Below are positions 8,867 through 21,960 of a stretch of 64,000 nucleotides of DNA, piece by piece; position 1 is the stretch's first letter; each line of letters starts with the position of its first letter. The position numbers and the translations under genes are program-made. Origin of the DNA: Lingula anatina (taxonomy: Eukaryota; Brachiopoda; Lingulata; Lingulida; Lingulidae); the NCBI RefSeq assembly GCF_001039355.2, contig NW_019775942.1, positions 86,903 through 150,902 on the forward strand. Reading direction: 5' to 3'. Below the pieces are notes generated by a model. It saw nothing but the letters and a program-made list of their open reading frames with translations, ran no database searches and had not been told where the DNA came from.

Positions 8867-11469
8867 ATATTTAACAGACAGTTGTGTCAAACTCGGGGTG
8901 CCTCACAGTTTCGTAATTAGTATTGTTCACTTATTATTCATTAACTCAATTAATAAATTGTCTTTATTACAACGTACAACCCAGATAGAACATGGCGAAT
9001 AGGAGAGTAAAAAGTGCGTCGTAGAGGTAGACATGCAACACACGATTCTCTCTAATATTGGAGACAGAGCTAGGAGAATAAAACAAATGAGATACACGAC
9101 ATTTTTACAAACATAAAACTGTCTCGTCAAGCACCTGTCGTAGACCGTGACCAATCGTAACACCGTTATAAACCAGTCGACAAAGGCTGGATTTTAGTAT
9201 GTATCTATTAGCTGGCATTACATATTTATATTTCGTTTTTATGGGCGAGTGTTGAAACATCCGCGAAACTTTCCACTATAATCACGGCTGCTAAAGTTCG
9301 GCATAAAGTTTACATCCACGTGTTGATCACAAGTACAATTACAAAGTAGTCAGAAAGACATTACATGAGCTACTTTAAAGTGTACGATAAAAAGATCATA
9401 TGTTGGAATTCATGCTTATGGACTGTTTTTAAGAGCATTTGAATTAATAAATCTTTGTATGTTTGTTACTTTAATTCTATACATTGCAATTATATATATT
9501 TTTTATTCTTCGACTTTTTAAGGTTATATATAACTCAATGAATAACAAGTTTTTTTTTCTTGGGGGGGGGGGGGGGTCCGAGGTGAGTGGGGCGTTGTAC
9601 CCCCATCCCCGGTACTTGCAAGAGTCCACGCATCAACAGCAGCAACAACAAGCCGGTCGTATTTTCAAATTAGAAGGGACACAAAGGCCATATGATCAGC
9701 TAAATCTCCACGTTGGTGGCACGTATACATTGTACATGTAGGGCCGATCTAAATAATTTATAATATGTAATATTATTAAATATCTAAATAATATATAATT
9801 TTATTATTAGGGCCTAATTATTTTCTGCCCGCCCTGCAAGTGGATAGGCTTACTTTAAAGTATTTATATGTCGTACCGGGTACTTAATGGGGTCCTCTCG
9901 TCCCTTGTAAAATTTGTTTAAATAATAAATTTAGAAACATCGTTGGTTGGATTCATCAAAAATTCCCTGGTCTTAGCTTGTACCCGGCACTCGTTGTGAC
10001 ACCATCTTTAGATAATATGCCCTTATTTTGGAAAAAGAATTATGGATAAGAGATTATTTTTCCATGGAGCTATGCTGTTATTTTCCCGGCTATCGTTTAG
10101 TTATTTGTGGTGTAGGAGGGCACCTCTGTGCCATCGCCAAAGACAGTTCATTGCGTTTGCTGAGACATTTAGATTGTGTCTGGTTGTGACTGGCTGGGAG
10201 ACATGATTGTGTTTTGTTGGTGTCTGCCACGAGCGAGCAGATTCCCACGTGACAAATTACATTCCTACCGCTTGCGATGAAGTTTTTTTCATTTATAACA
10301 TTTGTTAACGTACATTTACTTTTTTTGCTGTAAAATAATTAATTGCTTCCATTGTAAAGAGGTTCGAAAAAGTAAACGTCAACTACGTAAATTTTCAACT
10401 CAGCATTCATTTTGAAATGCTTAATAAATTTGGTAAATGTAAAATGCCTAAAATTGGTTTTCTTCTGTTGAAGAAACTGGAGGTATTATATGATATTCAG
10501 AAGATGACAGAATATAGCGCAATGAAAGCCATGTAACTGCACAGGGCCGCTCAAAGTCAGTGAATAGGCGATAAAGATTGACTATATTTATGTAATAAAT
10601 AATTGATTTACTTAATAATTTTGTTTGTCATTGGCCATTTTGTATATTTCTTTTTAATACAGTAGGCCTATTTTCGACATACTTCCAGAAAAAAAAACAA
10701 AAGGGTGTTGAAGCTTTCCATTTGTTTCCTTCAATTCACACCTCTGTTAATAGCGCAGCCACACTGCTATCAGGGGTGTCACACCTTTTAACAAACATTG
10801 GAATCAAATGATGAGTTGTTTGACAACCTTCAGGTGCTTGTGACTAATAACTTGAAGAGGAAATATTTTAGGTACAGATGGCAAGGGTCTGTTTTTAGTT
10901 GAAGTGTGAATTACAGAGCATTTTAAAAGAATATTGTAGTTGAATATTTGTATAGCTGATAAAATTCAACAATAAATCGTATGTAATTGTACAATGATAT
11001 GTTTTACCGTTGCAGCTTGGCAGTGGCTATTCATGTATCGTAATTGAAACACTGAAGTCACGCAAGAAAAATAAACTGCTTCTGTCTTTTTTGCATAATA
11101 CAATTTTTAATTTTAATATTTCAATCAATCCAAAACCCTAGAGAGAGAATATAAACATCTATAAGCTTACAGACCCTTACACAGAAGGCGCTTGAGAGAG
11201 GGGTTGAAACAAATTTGCTTTTGGCCAAAAGACAGAAAGAGGTCCACTCTGTGATGAAAATTTTATCTATAGTTCTACCCACCAAAACTAGAACGTTTTA
11301 TAACGTTACCATAAGTTTTTTGGTCATATAAACTTTATGATGACGTTTTAGTAACGTTCTGTTTGCGAAGTATAGGCCGTTTCTCATATGAAACTTAAGG
11401 CAGTTAGGTCGATCTAAATCTAAATCTCTGGATCGATCTTAATCTCTGGGAATACACCCTTAGTGGGGT
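8867..11469. other. Noncoding stretch with a T9/G15 tract; no gene recognised
   Basis: AT-rich DNA with many CpGs up to about 10 kb. It includes a run of 15 G at 9562-9576 directly after a T-rich run. The short open frames in it have no recognisable domains. Confidence 0.5.
9562..9576 (+). repeat. G15 homopolymer tract
   Basis: Fifteen consecutive G follow a T-rich run; possible G-quadruplex former and likely sequencing-error-prone length. Confidence 0.9.
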
Positions 11470-11521
11470 AAAATGTCCACTTAAAAAAAAGACCCCTTGA
11501 AAATTGCTGTCTACAGGCCTG
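11470..11521 (+). mobile_element. Partial copy (one end) of the CAGGCC MITE family
   Basis: The segment ends CTGTCTACAGGCCTG and carries GACCCCTTGAAAATTG upstream. It matches in order the right end of the complete element at 15825-15980 (GAAATTGCTGGC then TACGGGCCTG). The other end is not recognisable, so this is a diverged or truncated relic with no target duplication to score. Confidence 0.6.
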
Positions 11522-13167
11522 TATTTAAATATCCAGTTAAATGTTCCACCTTTCCTGACCCTGAAGTACCTGGTAAATGTTTTTTGAGACCAGCACCAAA
11601 TTATCCTATATAAGCACACAATAGGAGACTATTGTCAACTTGATTTTAATTCAGGTAGGCAATGTTTGTCTCTAAATTTTCTTAAACAACCACACAAAGA
11701 GGAGGTTCATAGGGGTGCCCCCGGTCCCCAATTCTTACTACTTATCTTAGAATCCATGCTCATAAAGCTCAATTAGTTTTTGTTTGCCTAAAACACGTGG
11801 GTTGGCTAAGCTCCCTCTTAGATGACACGCCGTCTGTTGTACGGGTTGTTTTTCCTTCAAATTTCAAACATGGGAGGTGTAGAGAAAATGGCTTGAGAAA
11901 ACATTGAGGTGGCGGCCTTTTGGATATTGGAGCTTGGAAACAAATATTTAAATGGTGGATGAAACAGTGAGCTGCAGTTGCCCTGTTTTTGGTTCTTTTT
12001 ATTCAGATTTAATCCAAGCTCCGTGCCCGTTGGACTGTCACTTTGTTTGGATAGGCCTTTGTTGTGGAGTCTACACATGATATCAACTGTGAGTGGGCCA
12101 GAAAGAGAACTACAGTTACTTCTTAGGGGGGTGCAATTGATACAGCATGGATGACAAATAGAAATTTGAACAACTTGTACTTTCTCTTTTGTGTAATAGG
12201 AGGTTTTGTATGTTTGAATCACACATGATTCATTTGCTTTGCAAAAACAAGTGAGAATTTGGTGGTATGGTACGTGGATGAAGATTTCAGCTGATTTAGA
12301 AAACGGCAGTTAATTTTTTGTAGGGAAATTACAATATGGAAATATGGAAAATGTGTGAGATTTTGGCTGGATCAAATGAAAAATTACAAAAAAAATATTA
12401 TTTTAGAAAATGAAATGTTCATCATACATGTACATGTATTGTTTGGAAAAATGTGAGAAATTTGTAATAAAGCACATTTAATTTTAAAAAGAACATATTT
12501 AACTATCTATAAATATGTTTATTGTTTATTCCATATTTGGTCATCCTTTTTGTTTCTCTGGATTTTTCTAGCAGAAAGCTATAAATACTACTTATCAAGC
12601 AATAACAAACAAAAAGAAGAAAAAAGCACACAAAAACGATGCTTCTTTTATAATTTACTGGATCAAAACGCAAAGCTTTTTCAATTTCCAAATATTCCAA
12701 TTGCCTGTCAAATGAAAAGACACAGATCTTTTGATTTCACAGCTTTTAATGAATTCTGCCTCCTTGTTTTCCCTGTTATCATTTGTTTTTTAAACAAGTT
12801 AGACAGCTAATAATTGGATGGCATTGCATATTTAACTTGCCTTTTTTGTTCGTTTGCTTCGAGGCCACTTGCTTAATTGCTGCTGACATGCGAAGGGGGG
12901 GTCAGATGAAAGAAAAAAAACCCAAACCTACGCTCAGTTTATTGAAAGCTAAAAAAAACTCTCTGATTTAAAAAAAATCTAGAGAGGTTTACGAACGATG
13001 CCATGTGTCAGTTACTTGTTTATGAGGGGTGGAAATGTTCTTCCTATTGGAGAGTATTCTCAATTTTATGTGAGAAAAACAATTCAGCTAAGATATTTTG
13101 GTACAAGATATTTTGAAAAAAATTTCTAGAAAAGGAATTCGTGGGAATACAAAAATTCCTTCTTCAA
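11522..13167. other. Noncoding stretch, no gene recognised
   Basis: AT-rich DNA; the minus-strand open frame at 11857-12222 (121 codons) is low in recognisable features and lies in no visible splice context. No repeats of note. Confidence 0.45.
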
Positions 13168-13192
13168 TTTTTTTTTTTTTTTTTTTTTTTTT
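13168..13192 (+). repeat. Poly(T), 25 nt
   Basis: Uninterrupted T run, equivalent to poly(A) on the minus strand. I did not identify a retroposed body next to it, so it is recorded only as a homopolymer. Confidence 0.95.
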
Positions 13193-14690
13193 GCAAATAC
13201 TTGCCCCTATCTCTGTAATATATTTAAAAATAACATTGAATCCGTGTAATAAAAGACATAAAAGGCGTGTTAGAAATTGATCTTGAAAAACAAAATTAAG
13301 ATTAACTTTCACTGTCAGGCTTCAAAATTGCTTGGTCCTGAATGACAACTTTAATTAGAGCCCAAAATAATTGCTTTTCGAAGAAAACGTGATTGCAATC
13401 AGCAAAATATACTTTCAGTCAAATACAGTAGGGTTGTTCCAAAATAATGTGGCACAAGGTCAACTTATTTAAGAGAAAATGTGAGGAATTTTTGGAAAGA
13501 TGAAAAAGTCTGGAATGAAGGAAGACGTCATTTCCAGGGTTTTTCACAGGGTCAGTGCAAAGGGCAGGAGATTTTAATTGAGGATTGCTGCGTACCTCAT
13601 TTAAAAAAACATCACATTTTAATCAAATTATAGGTCTTGTTAACATAGAACAAATGTTTGGAGACCTCGTAAATCACTTGACTTGAGAACGGAAAATTTT
13701 AGATTCTGCTGAAGGAGCGTTAATGGATACAAATCACTGGATGAACTATTTACAAGTATATTTCTTTTGCTTTCCAGTTTTGTACATAGTATGCAATTAA
13801 ATCAGGCAACGGCTATTGAGGTCCTTGTCATTTTTGCTACTCCTTAAAAACAAACCCCGTGTAAAAGAATAAAATGTTCATAAACTAAGCTGCAAACACA
13901 CTGTCAAGCTATTGAAAACTTGAGTTATGTCACATTTGAACCTCTCCTTTTTGGTCACAGTCGCATATTAACCTTGAATAGAACTTAAAAGCCAGCTCTC
14001 TTTTTGAAATGTCCACATCAGCATTGTTTACGCAACCCCGCTATAGGAACTGCAGCACATGTAAGGGAAAACATAACATGAATATGGTTCAAACAATCTT
14101 TTGAAAGCCAGCCTATTTAGGGCTTCAGTGTATTTGAATGGGGCGATATTAGTTTATTTCAAGCGTATTTATGCTGCAACGGTCTCACTTAAATAAAATT
14201 GGGGAGGGGGGTTGGAGTAGAAAATACAGTGGAATTGAAATTTTATTTGATGGTTGATTTTAGAATGTTTAGCGACTGAGAAAAAATTGGTTATTTTGTC
14301 ATGTGCACTTATTCTCCAGACACGATATTATGATATATTACTGGACATACTCATAACTTTGAGCCTAGGGTTAGTCGATTTTTTGCACTTTGAGTTAAAT
14401 ATATCTTAACACACACATATCACATATTATTTTTAAAAATAATAAAATTAATGCCACACATGTGCCAACATTTTTATATCGGAAATGTTCAGCTTTGCTC
14501 TCGTCAGTTTTCTGAGGTATTACCTTTTATTGAGGCTAGTAGATTTTTACATCGTAATGCCATGGTATTTTAATTTATTTGCCTAGTTAAATTGTCTGGT
14601 TATTATCGCTGTATTATCTCTTCCATAATTTTTTGCCAAACGGCTAGCAGAATATTTCCCCATCTTGCAACTTTTGCCTGGTTTGCGCTG
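13193..14690. other. Noncoding AT-rich stretch, nothing recognised
   Basis: No splice-flanked coding block, tandem repeat or inverted repeat stood out in this interval. Confidence 0.45.
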
Positions 14691-15304
14691 CTTCCAACCA
14701 CCTCCCCCCTCCCCCCTCTCCCCACATCCTGTACCCACTCCCGAAATTTGAAACCCCCAGGGTCCAGGCCGTATGTTCACTCTCGTGTCCCTGGTTCTCC
14801 CCACCGGTCACTGCTGGTCATTGTGTCCACTGCGTTGGCCGTTTGTCCACTGTGAGCGAGGCTACACATATTTATTTATAAACAAACTGGTGAAACACAC
14901 GGTCCAGGGCCTGGTAACACAACAACAGCAGGACAAAACATGGTTACTGGACGGAGTCTGCTTGAAAGACCCAAACAGGGCTGAATTGGAATATCACAAT
15001 GGGCCAAGTCATGTATAATCAATGGCGCTGGGAGTATGCCGCGTAGGGCTGTATGCAAACGAAGGGATATTTACAAAGCCATTGGAGCGACACAATAAGA
15101 CCTCAAAGAAGGAGTTCAAAGCTACCGTTACCCAGCCCTGTCAATACACCTTCGATTTTCCCCAGTCGTGCTGGTCCATTTGCTTTGTAGTACATAGTCG
15201 CTTACTAATTGACTTCATTGGGTAAAGAAAGCACTACTAGCAGTGGGACTGATTGTTTTTTATTCGTGGCTGACATCGGGATGATTTGCGAGTATTAAAA
15301 CAAG
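14691..15304 (+). promoter_or_regulatory. G+C- and CpG-richer block ending in a strong splice donor; candidate 5' exon
   Basis: The block begins with a C-rich polypyrimidine stretch (14698-14726) and has more CpG than the DNA to its right. It ends at AACAAG/GTAAGA (15304/15305), a near-consensus donor. This is what a promoter plus untranslated first exon of a plus-strand gene would look like, and the CpG-poor DNA starts just after it. The 60-87 codon open frames inside show no domain. No TATA box or confirmed start can be named; the call is inference from composition and one splice signal. Confidence 0.25.
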
Positions 15305-15824
15305 GTAAGAGAGATTAATTTAACGCATTGAGCATCTTTTTTAAAGGGACGCTGTATGTTATGTGTAGGCCCCTATAGGAGACGTGGACCTTGCGGACTT
15401 GTTGCATAGAAGTACCTACAGTTAGCGGTGTGTATGTAAAGCAACGGCAGAGCCAGCCTGGGAGGTAGAGTAACACTACGTCTGGACATGGGGGCCGATA
15501 GGGTCCAATACTTCACCCCAGGCTACTAATACTACCCAATACAATCTAGACTGAAAGTTAATGCCCAATCGACACGTTAATTGTCAGGATTGCATGGGAC
15601 TTCTTAAAGTGTTACCACTGTGACATTTAGATGGAAGTGCTTGAAAGCATAGTTTTATTAAGGTAATTCATTAGCTAGCGACATAATTAGGAGGTGGCAG
15701 TCGATGTATATGGTAAAACTGAACTGCATGCTGTCACTGGTAGTAAGACAGATACAAAAACAATGGTTAATCGGTCGGCAGGAATGCAGGTACTACTCAA
15801 GTCTTATTGACAAACTTCTTGTAT

Positions 15825-15980
15825 CAGGCCCGTAGCCAGGGGGTTCGAAAGAACCCCCTTTTTTGCCGGGAAACGGTCCCTCTGAATAAAATTTCATCTA
15901 GGTACACGAAGGTTTCATAGTAACATTTCCACGTTTTCAGAAATAGAACCCCCCTTTTGAAATTGCTGGCTACGGGCCTG
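15825..15980. mobile_element. Complete MITE of the CAGGCC family, 156 bp, 5-bp target duplication
   Basis: The ends are exact inverted repeats: CAGGCCCGTAGCCAG at the left and CTGGCTACGGGCCTG at the right. The element is flanked by TGTAT on both sides (15820-15824 and 15981-15985). A subterminal palindrome GGGGGTTC...GAACCCCC lies at the left. It has no coding capacity; the minus-strand open frame across it is fortuitous. CAG-type ends with a 5-bp duplication are compatible with a hAT-like (hAT5) non-autonomous element, but the superfamily is inference. Confidence 0.85.
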
Positions 15981-15985
15981 TGTAT

Positions 15986-17254
15986 ACTGGTCAGTCTTAT
16001 TTCAACTATGACACTCATTAGATACACAGGGTCTCTGGGGTGTGTCTCTTTCCACTGTTTTGCTACAGTAAAGACTCCGTAATCTGGCTAACCCTCATTA
16101 TCTGAGTAAGATAAGGATAGGAAGACTTAACCTGGCTCACACAGGTTTGTTACTTTTGTTTGGAAATAAGGAGTGAACAGTCTGACAAGGAGATATGTTG
16201 CTCCCTCCCCCCCTTGCCAACCCTCCCACCGGCCCTTATACCCATCCCATGGCTCACGTACTGACCATGTCCTAGGTAGAGCCTCATTTAATGATTTCTA
16301 GGTACGTTAATGATTTGATATGCACAGTGGTCGGGATTGATTTTCTATGGAGGCTGCTCCCTGTCCCCTGTTTCATAAGATGGGCTAGGTGAGTGTGGGA
16401 TGAGGAGAAATCTTCTGTTTGTTAACTGAAATATTGTGTGGGCTTGGTAAATCATATTGAGAGACATAGTGCAATGCATTAATATTAGATAGGCCCTACT
16501 TCATTAATAAAGAAAGTTTAATAAAAGAATAATGCTGTGTTTAGTAATGATTGGAATTATTTTTTTCGATACAAATGAGACAATGATGTGGAAAATATCT
16601 TAGTATTTCTCTTGTGTAGTTAATATTTGAAACAATTTCCTTTTGCCTACTGGTATTTTTCTGGTGTTCAAAACATGAAAGACCTAATGAACTCAAACAA
16701 TTTCAATAGCCCTGAATTTTACGTCATTGTTTTAGTTGTGATTACTTAACTGGCCCCATTTGTTCCGTATCAAAGTTTGTGCTTGGCTTCCATTGAAGAG
16801 ATCACCTTTAGAAAAGAACACAAACATAGTAAAATTATTTTCTCAATGATTTTAGACTAAATTGCGATCATAATGTAACTACTTAGATTCTGTTACTCAA
16901 TATTTAGTAGATTTGCCAGTGGTAATAAATATGCCTGTAACAAACTGTCCTGATTACGACTAAGCTGTCTTACGGCTGTTTTGATTGGCCGATTAGTCGT
17001 CACAGAGATTATGCCATATCTGTCCTGCACACAGATTGGTCAGGTCTGGCAATGGCTGGTCAATCCTCGTGCCCTAAAGTCAGGATGAGGCTTAATATTG
17101 TAACAAAGCAATAGTCAAGGCTCCTGTAATGCCATAAGAATTTGAAAGATGGATTTGATATTAGGCTTGTTTGTATCTATCCATTTAGTGGATTTCCTTT
17201 CCACTGTAATAATTAGGGCTCTGGATCTGAGTAAGGTCAATGCACTTTCAGGTG
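15986..17254. other. Noncoding stretch, nothing recognised
   Basis: AT-rich DNA with lower CpG than the left part of the window; no coding block or structured repeat noticed. Confidence 0.45.
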
Positions 17255-17274
17255 ATATATATATATATATATAT
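17255..17274. repeat. (AT)10 microsatellite
   Basis: Ten AT units without interruption. Confidence 0.95.
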
Positions 17275-19327
17275 TTGATCAGGATTTGGTTAGAACATGT
17301 CTTAATTTCTTACAGAAGCAGGGATGCAATATTGATAATATAACAGTTTTTTCTCGGTGCCATTCTCATCCTAAAATCAAAAGCGAAATTTAAAAATTGG
17401 TGCAGGAAAGAAAAAAATGTTTCTGGCATAAAGTGTCAAACGTATGTTCAGTTGGACATTAAGGGAAATGCCCTGGACATTGAATGACCAGTCCAATTTA
17501 TTAGCTTATATAACCATTCTTTTTAACAGTTCTTAGGGATTGTGTTCACCATTGCTCTCTATAGATGAGTCCAGGATTGTTTACAGTGAAAATTGATTGT
17601 GGCATTACCCAAGCTGTTTGTACCATAATCTCCATTCTTGCTAAATAGAACTGTTTGATTGGAAAGTGTTACAGCCAAATACAAAATATTATGGCAACAA
17701 TGAACGTGTTTTGAGGGATTTAGAGTACGGTACTTTTCAGTGCAGATCTTTGTGTGCAAACTACAAATCTTGGCAACTCATTTATTGCTTGACATTGCTC
17801 CATCCCAACGTGTTATTTTAATGACGGTTTTTAAGAAGGTACTTGGTGTTAATCGGTTGGATGTGATTGCTAACATTTTGGACACTTAGTTTGCACGAAA
17901 CATATGATGTAAAATAATAAGATTTAAAGTTAGTCGACATATATTTAGTCAAATGAAGCAACAATAAGGAATAAAGAATTTGATTAGAATCTAAATATTG
18001 AAACAAAAGTAAACAGGATTGGTCTAAAGTGCACTACTTTTTTCGGCTTTATTTTCTTTTTTAATCTTTTTTTGTAAATATTTTTAAGCATAGTGAGAAA
18101 TAAAGGAATGTCAATAAAGGTAAAGTGCATTTTCAAAAACGTAGCATTACAGGGAGCAAAATGTCCTATTAAAATTAAATTCAAATGACCAATGTGGGAC
18201 CAATGTAATGGGAATAACTTCAGGTATAGTGTGTTGTATTTTTGTAATATTGTTGAATGATAATTTAACTGTTGTCTTTCTGCTTTCAAATCGTCAGCAG
18301 ACAGTTTAGATTTAATTACAAAGCAGGGGGGCCAAATATCAAACCAGTGAAAGAAGACAGTGTATTATTTTTTGTGCCCAATTTGAAGTCTGAATCATGT
18401 GTCGTCTTTGGGCCACAAAAGTAGTTGCGTAAGCTTGTCCAAACACTGCCACCTGATCGCAGACTCGGAGAGAGACGTGAACAACAACTCTGCTATAGTT
18501 AGTGTATTTCAAGTTTGGTTATTTATCTAACATTGCCAACTTTTGCACAGGGTAACCTGTTACCTAGTGCTTTACTGTTCTGCCAAAGACGCTGCATCAG
18601 CAGCCCGCGTAAGACGTGTTTTGACAAAAAATACTTCCCTGGGGAGTGAAAGGCCTAGCAAGCGTGCCATAGAAACACAGTGGGAAGGCGGTCAATGGGC
18701 CAATAATGGAGGAAGGGTCCCTTATTTGATAAATAAATAACGCAGGTAAATCACTGTCTTTTCATATTCAGCAGCTGCTGTTATGCCTCCAAATACAAGA
18801 GAGTTCCTTTTAATTGGTGAACTAACCCCACACCTGAGGGTAGCCGATTTGGGGGGAGGAGGAAGATAATTATCTGATTAAGATCTTTATTGATTGTTAT
18901 CAGATTTTAATTTGTTTGTTGGTGGTTTGTTTTTTCTGTGAAAGTCAGGCTGTGCAAAGCTGATTTAGAATGGCTAAATCGTGTACATATTTGTTTGATT
19001 TTGAATGTAAAACAGTTATAAAAAGTTAGAAAAATGTACATAAATTATAATATAATATTGCTTTTAAATATGGCATTTTTTACCATTTCCAATTAATGTC
19101 CTTTGTTTAGGAATGTTTAGATGAAAAAGTGTGTTTTGACATATGTATTGCCAATAACATAAAACTAAAATTGTAAGACTAGAAAAATGAATTTATCCAG
19201 GGATAAATTTTGTAATTAATAGATACAGCAATCTCAGTATTTAAACGTCTTTTCTTTATCATTCAAATTGAATTATTATATCTTTTAAGTAATATCTCAT
19301 TATCCTCAACGTAATTGATAAAATCAG
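17275..19327. other. Noncoding stretch with a G+C-richer island at 18540-18740
   Basis: Mostly AT-rich. The island at 18549-18745 has an acceptor-like TTTTGCACAG before it and a CAG/GTAAAT donor-like site after it. It contains a 65-codon open frame (MHRVTCYLVLYCSAKD...) without any recognised domain. It could be an exon or a conserved element; I cannot tell which. Confidence 0.3.
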
Positions 19328-19444
19328 GTAGCTTACATGGCGTCTTATTCCCGTCCCCACTCCCTCAGACCACGAGACGCAAACACAACCGTTATTTACC
19401 TAGTAAACTTTGTTCTTGCTATTTTGATAATATATTCATGGCAG
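19328..19444 (+). CDS. Candidate first coding exon (36 codons, one membrane segment)
   Basis: An AAATCAG acceptor is followed by ATG at 19337 and an open frame to a CAG/GTAATG donor at 19444. The peptide is MASYSRPHSLRPRDANTT followed by VIYLVNFVLAILIIYSWQ: a basic start then a hydrophobic segment, as in a type II membrane anchor. The local composition (CCC, CGT, CTC codons) is clearly richer in G+C than the flanks. The downstream partner exon is unknown: joining to the candidate at 25299 stays open for 13 codons, but the next candidate then creates TGA. Could be chance; no family recognised. Confidence 0.25.
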
Positions 19445-21859
19445 GTAATGTTAGTCATATGGTCTGAACTTTCCTCTAGTGTCTACCGTTATGACTTTGA
19501 CATGGCTGACCTAGGTGAAATAGGCTGATAGTACGTGTTAATCACTTCGCAGCATGTCCAATTAAACCAGCTAATACAGGTGTGCGACTTTTTACTGAAG
19601 ATTTTACCGTTAAGTGGATTACATTATATTACAGTTGAAAGAACTTGGATTTTTTTGCAGACGTTTCAAGGTAGGTTGATGGTGTTGGTGATGGGATGAT
19701 AAGTCTACGATCAGCTTCTATACACTAAGCAGTTTAAAAGGACCAAATTCATATTAATACTTGGTAATGAAGGTTCGTACTTTATTATTATTATTACTTA
19801 AGTTAAATGGGATTGCTGATGAAGTGGGATATCTAAGACTTCATTATGTCAGTTTGTTTGTGCATGTAATTTTGAAGCTAAAATAGGACTGAAGATTTGA
19901 CCAAACGAAGTTGGTTGATGAGATTCTGACTGTTCTTCTGCATGTGTTGTAACATTGCACTCCAAGTATGTACATAGATGTCTGGGTGGGTTTCAGCAGT
20001 AGTTTGCAAAGATTTAACTATATATGTGATTATTTTAATAAGTAAGATGGGGTACATGTGCACATTTACAGTTACAAATGTATATGCTTTCTGAGATCAG
20101 CGTGGTTTACAAATGAATGATTTTAGATACTTTTAAGGATTTCCTGCATTTACTCTTGATAAATTAGCCATTATAGGTGGGGTTGAATTGGATAAACAGT
20201 TCACCAAATTCTTATGATAAACAATGTAAGGAGTTACTAATTGTGATGCTGCAACACTCTTCTAATCAATGTGTTTTCATATATAAGCCTTCTTACCAAG
20301 TGCTTTCAATTACATTTGATTATCTAAAAATACAGGAGTTCAGCAAACAACAGCATGCTTGATTACAGACATTAGTTTCCTTGAAAACATGGAGTATGGA
20401 GTGACGTTTAGGTTATAAAAATAATATGAATGAATATTAACGGAGTAAGCCAGGAAATGAAGCCTGTGTAAAATCTATACAGTCTACAGTGGCCACAATA
20501 GAACATGTTGCTGGGATTTCAACAGTGATCACAAGCACCTGATTTATAATAACTAAATGAAGCCTTGATGTAGCTGTCTCACAATGGTGGAGTATCGATG
20601 CACATTCAACACCAAGCTGCCATTTTCCTAAGTCTGCTTAAGTGCATTATTGAAGAGACTTTTAGAAAACTTGCAGTTGATATTCAATTTTGTATTCAAG
20701 AGTGATGTAGGAGAAAATTGCTCCTTTGATTCCGCACTGCACTTGGCTGGCTGCAATACTAGAAGTTTTGATTGAATTGCACAGAACAGAACAATGCACC
20801 TGGCCGTGTGTTGACAAACTCTAAACGACCTTCTATTATGAATGCATTCACCAGTTGAACGTAACCGCCATGTTTGATTTCACTCATGCTTTTGTTTTGT
20901 TGAGTTTTGTTTCTCATTGGAAGCGGTCCTAAAGTTGCTTGCAATTACGTACCTTTGTACAGGATTATTTCGGTGAAGCGATGCATTCGGGGCTTTCGCA
21001 CTGGGGTCACCAGGGCTTACTATTATATTTTATTTTAAAGGCTGTTTTCAAAATAAAGTTGCTGTTAGGGCTTTGGGGTAACCAGTCTGAATAGCTAGTG
21101 TTTGGTATTGTTTTACAGTAAACTTTAATAATCCACAACAGGTGTTGTTCACATTGCACAAAAAGCAAAACATGTGGTATAAAAATGACAAAAGGCAGGT
21201 AAAAGGTTTTTCAAATTTGTAAGTCTAAAAGATCCTGGTGGTGAAATTTGAGCTTTTTAAAAAGCAGTTGAATTGGTGTCTGCTGCCCCCTTTTTGGTGG
21301 AGTGTAAAGTCGATATTTTGAAAACTACAGGTTTTAATTTAGTTTTTACCACATACTGAACATAGGGTTACAATATTGTCTGAAGAAAAAAACATGTGCC
21401 TTTTCAATAAACTTTGAAGAGATCTTTATCTTAATTTTGATATTGTTGACGTAGGATTGGCACTTAGGATTAAATTGTACGATATTGATAAACAGCTATA
21501 CCCAAGTTAATTTGTATGTCATATCATCAAATTGAGAAATAAAAAAAATCTCTCCAGAAAATTACGACCATTTTCCAGAAAATCCGGGTGGCCTTCATTA
21601 GAAGGGTCAGTTTTCAATCATCCGTTTAAAGTTTAAATTAAATTATTCATTTCTGTTTATGAATATATACCCCTTAATCCTTAGGCAAATTCTGTCAAAA
21701 AAAGTCTTTAAATGTATTTTAGAATTTAGAACTTTGAAACTCAATATAATGATAGAGAACTACAGGACAAAAAACCTTGTACGAGGGCTCTTAAAAACTA
21801 CCTAAAAATTTCATTAGTACTTCCAAAATTTTCAGGCGCCAGCTTTAAACCCAAAATGA
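19445..21859. other. Noncoding stretch, nothing recognised
   Basis: AT-rich, CpG-poor. The short open frames are not flanked by convincing splice signals. Confidence 0.45.
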
Positions 21860-21960
21860 GTGCTCCAGTCTGCTGTGTGTAAACCCTCCTCTTGTGCCCC
21901 AGGTTTCAGTTCTGGTGCTCCAGTCTGCTCTGTGTAAACTGTCCTATTGTACCACAATGT
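21860..21960 (+). repeat. Diverged 55-bp tandem duplication
   Basis: GTGCTCCAGTCTGCT followed by a conserved TGTGTAAAC occurs at 21860 and again at 21915; the remainder of each copy is recognisably similar but mutated. Confidence 0.8.

Noticed and set aside
11857-12222. 121-codon minus-strand open frame
   Set aside because: No recognised domain, no splice context, no conserved motif; composition fits chance.
13168-13192. Poly(T) as the tail of a minus-strand SINE or retropseudogene
   Set aside because: No A/B-box-like promoter or gene-like body was found next to it and no target duplication could be seen.
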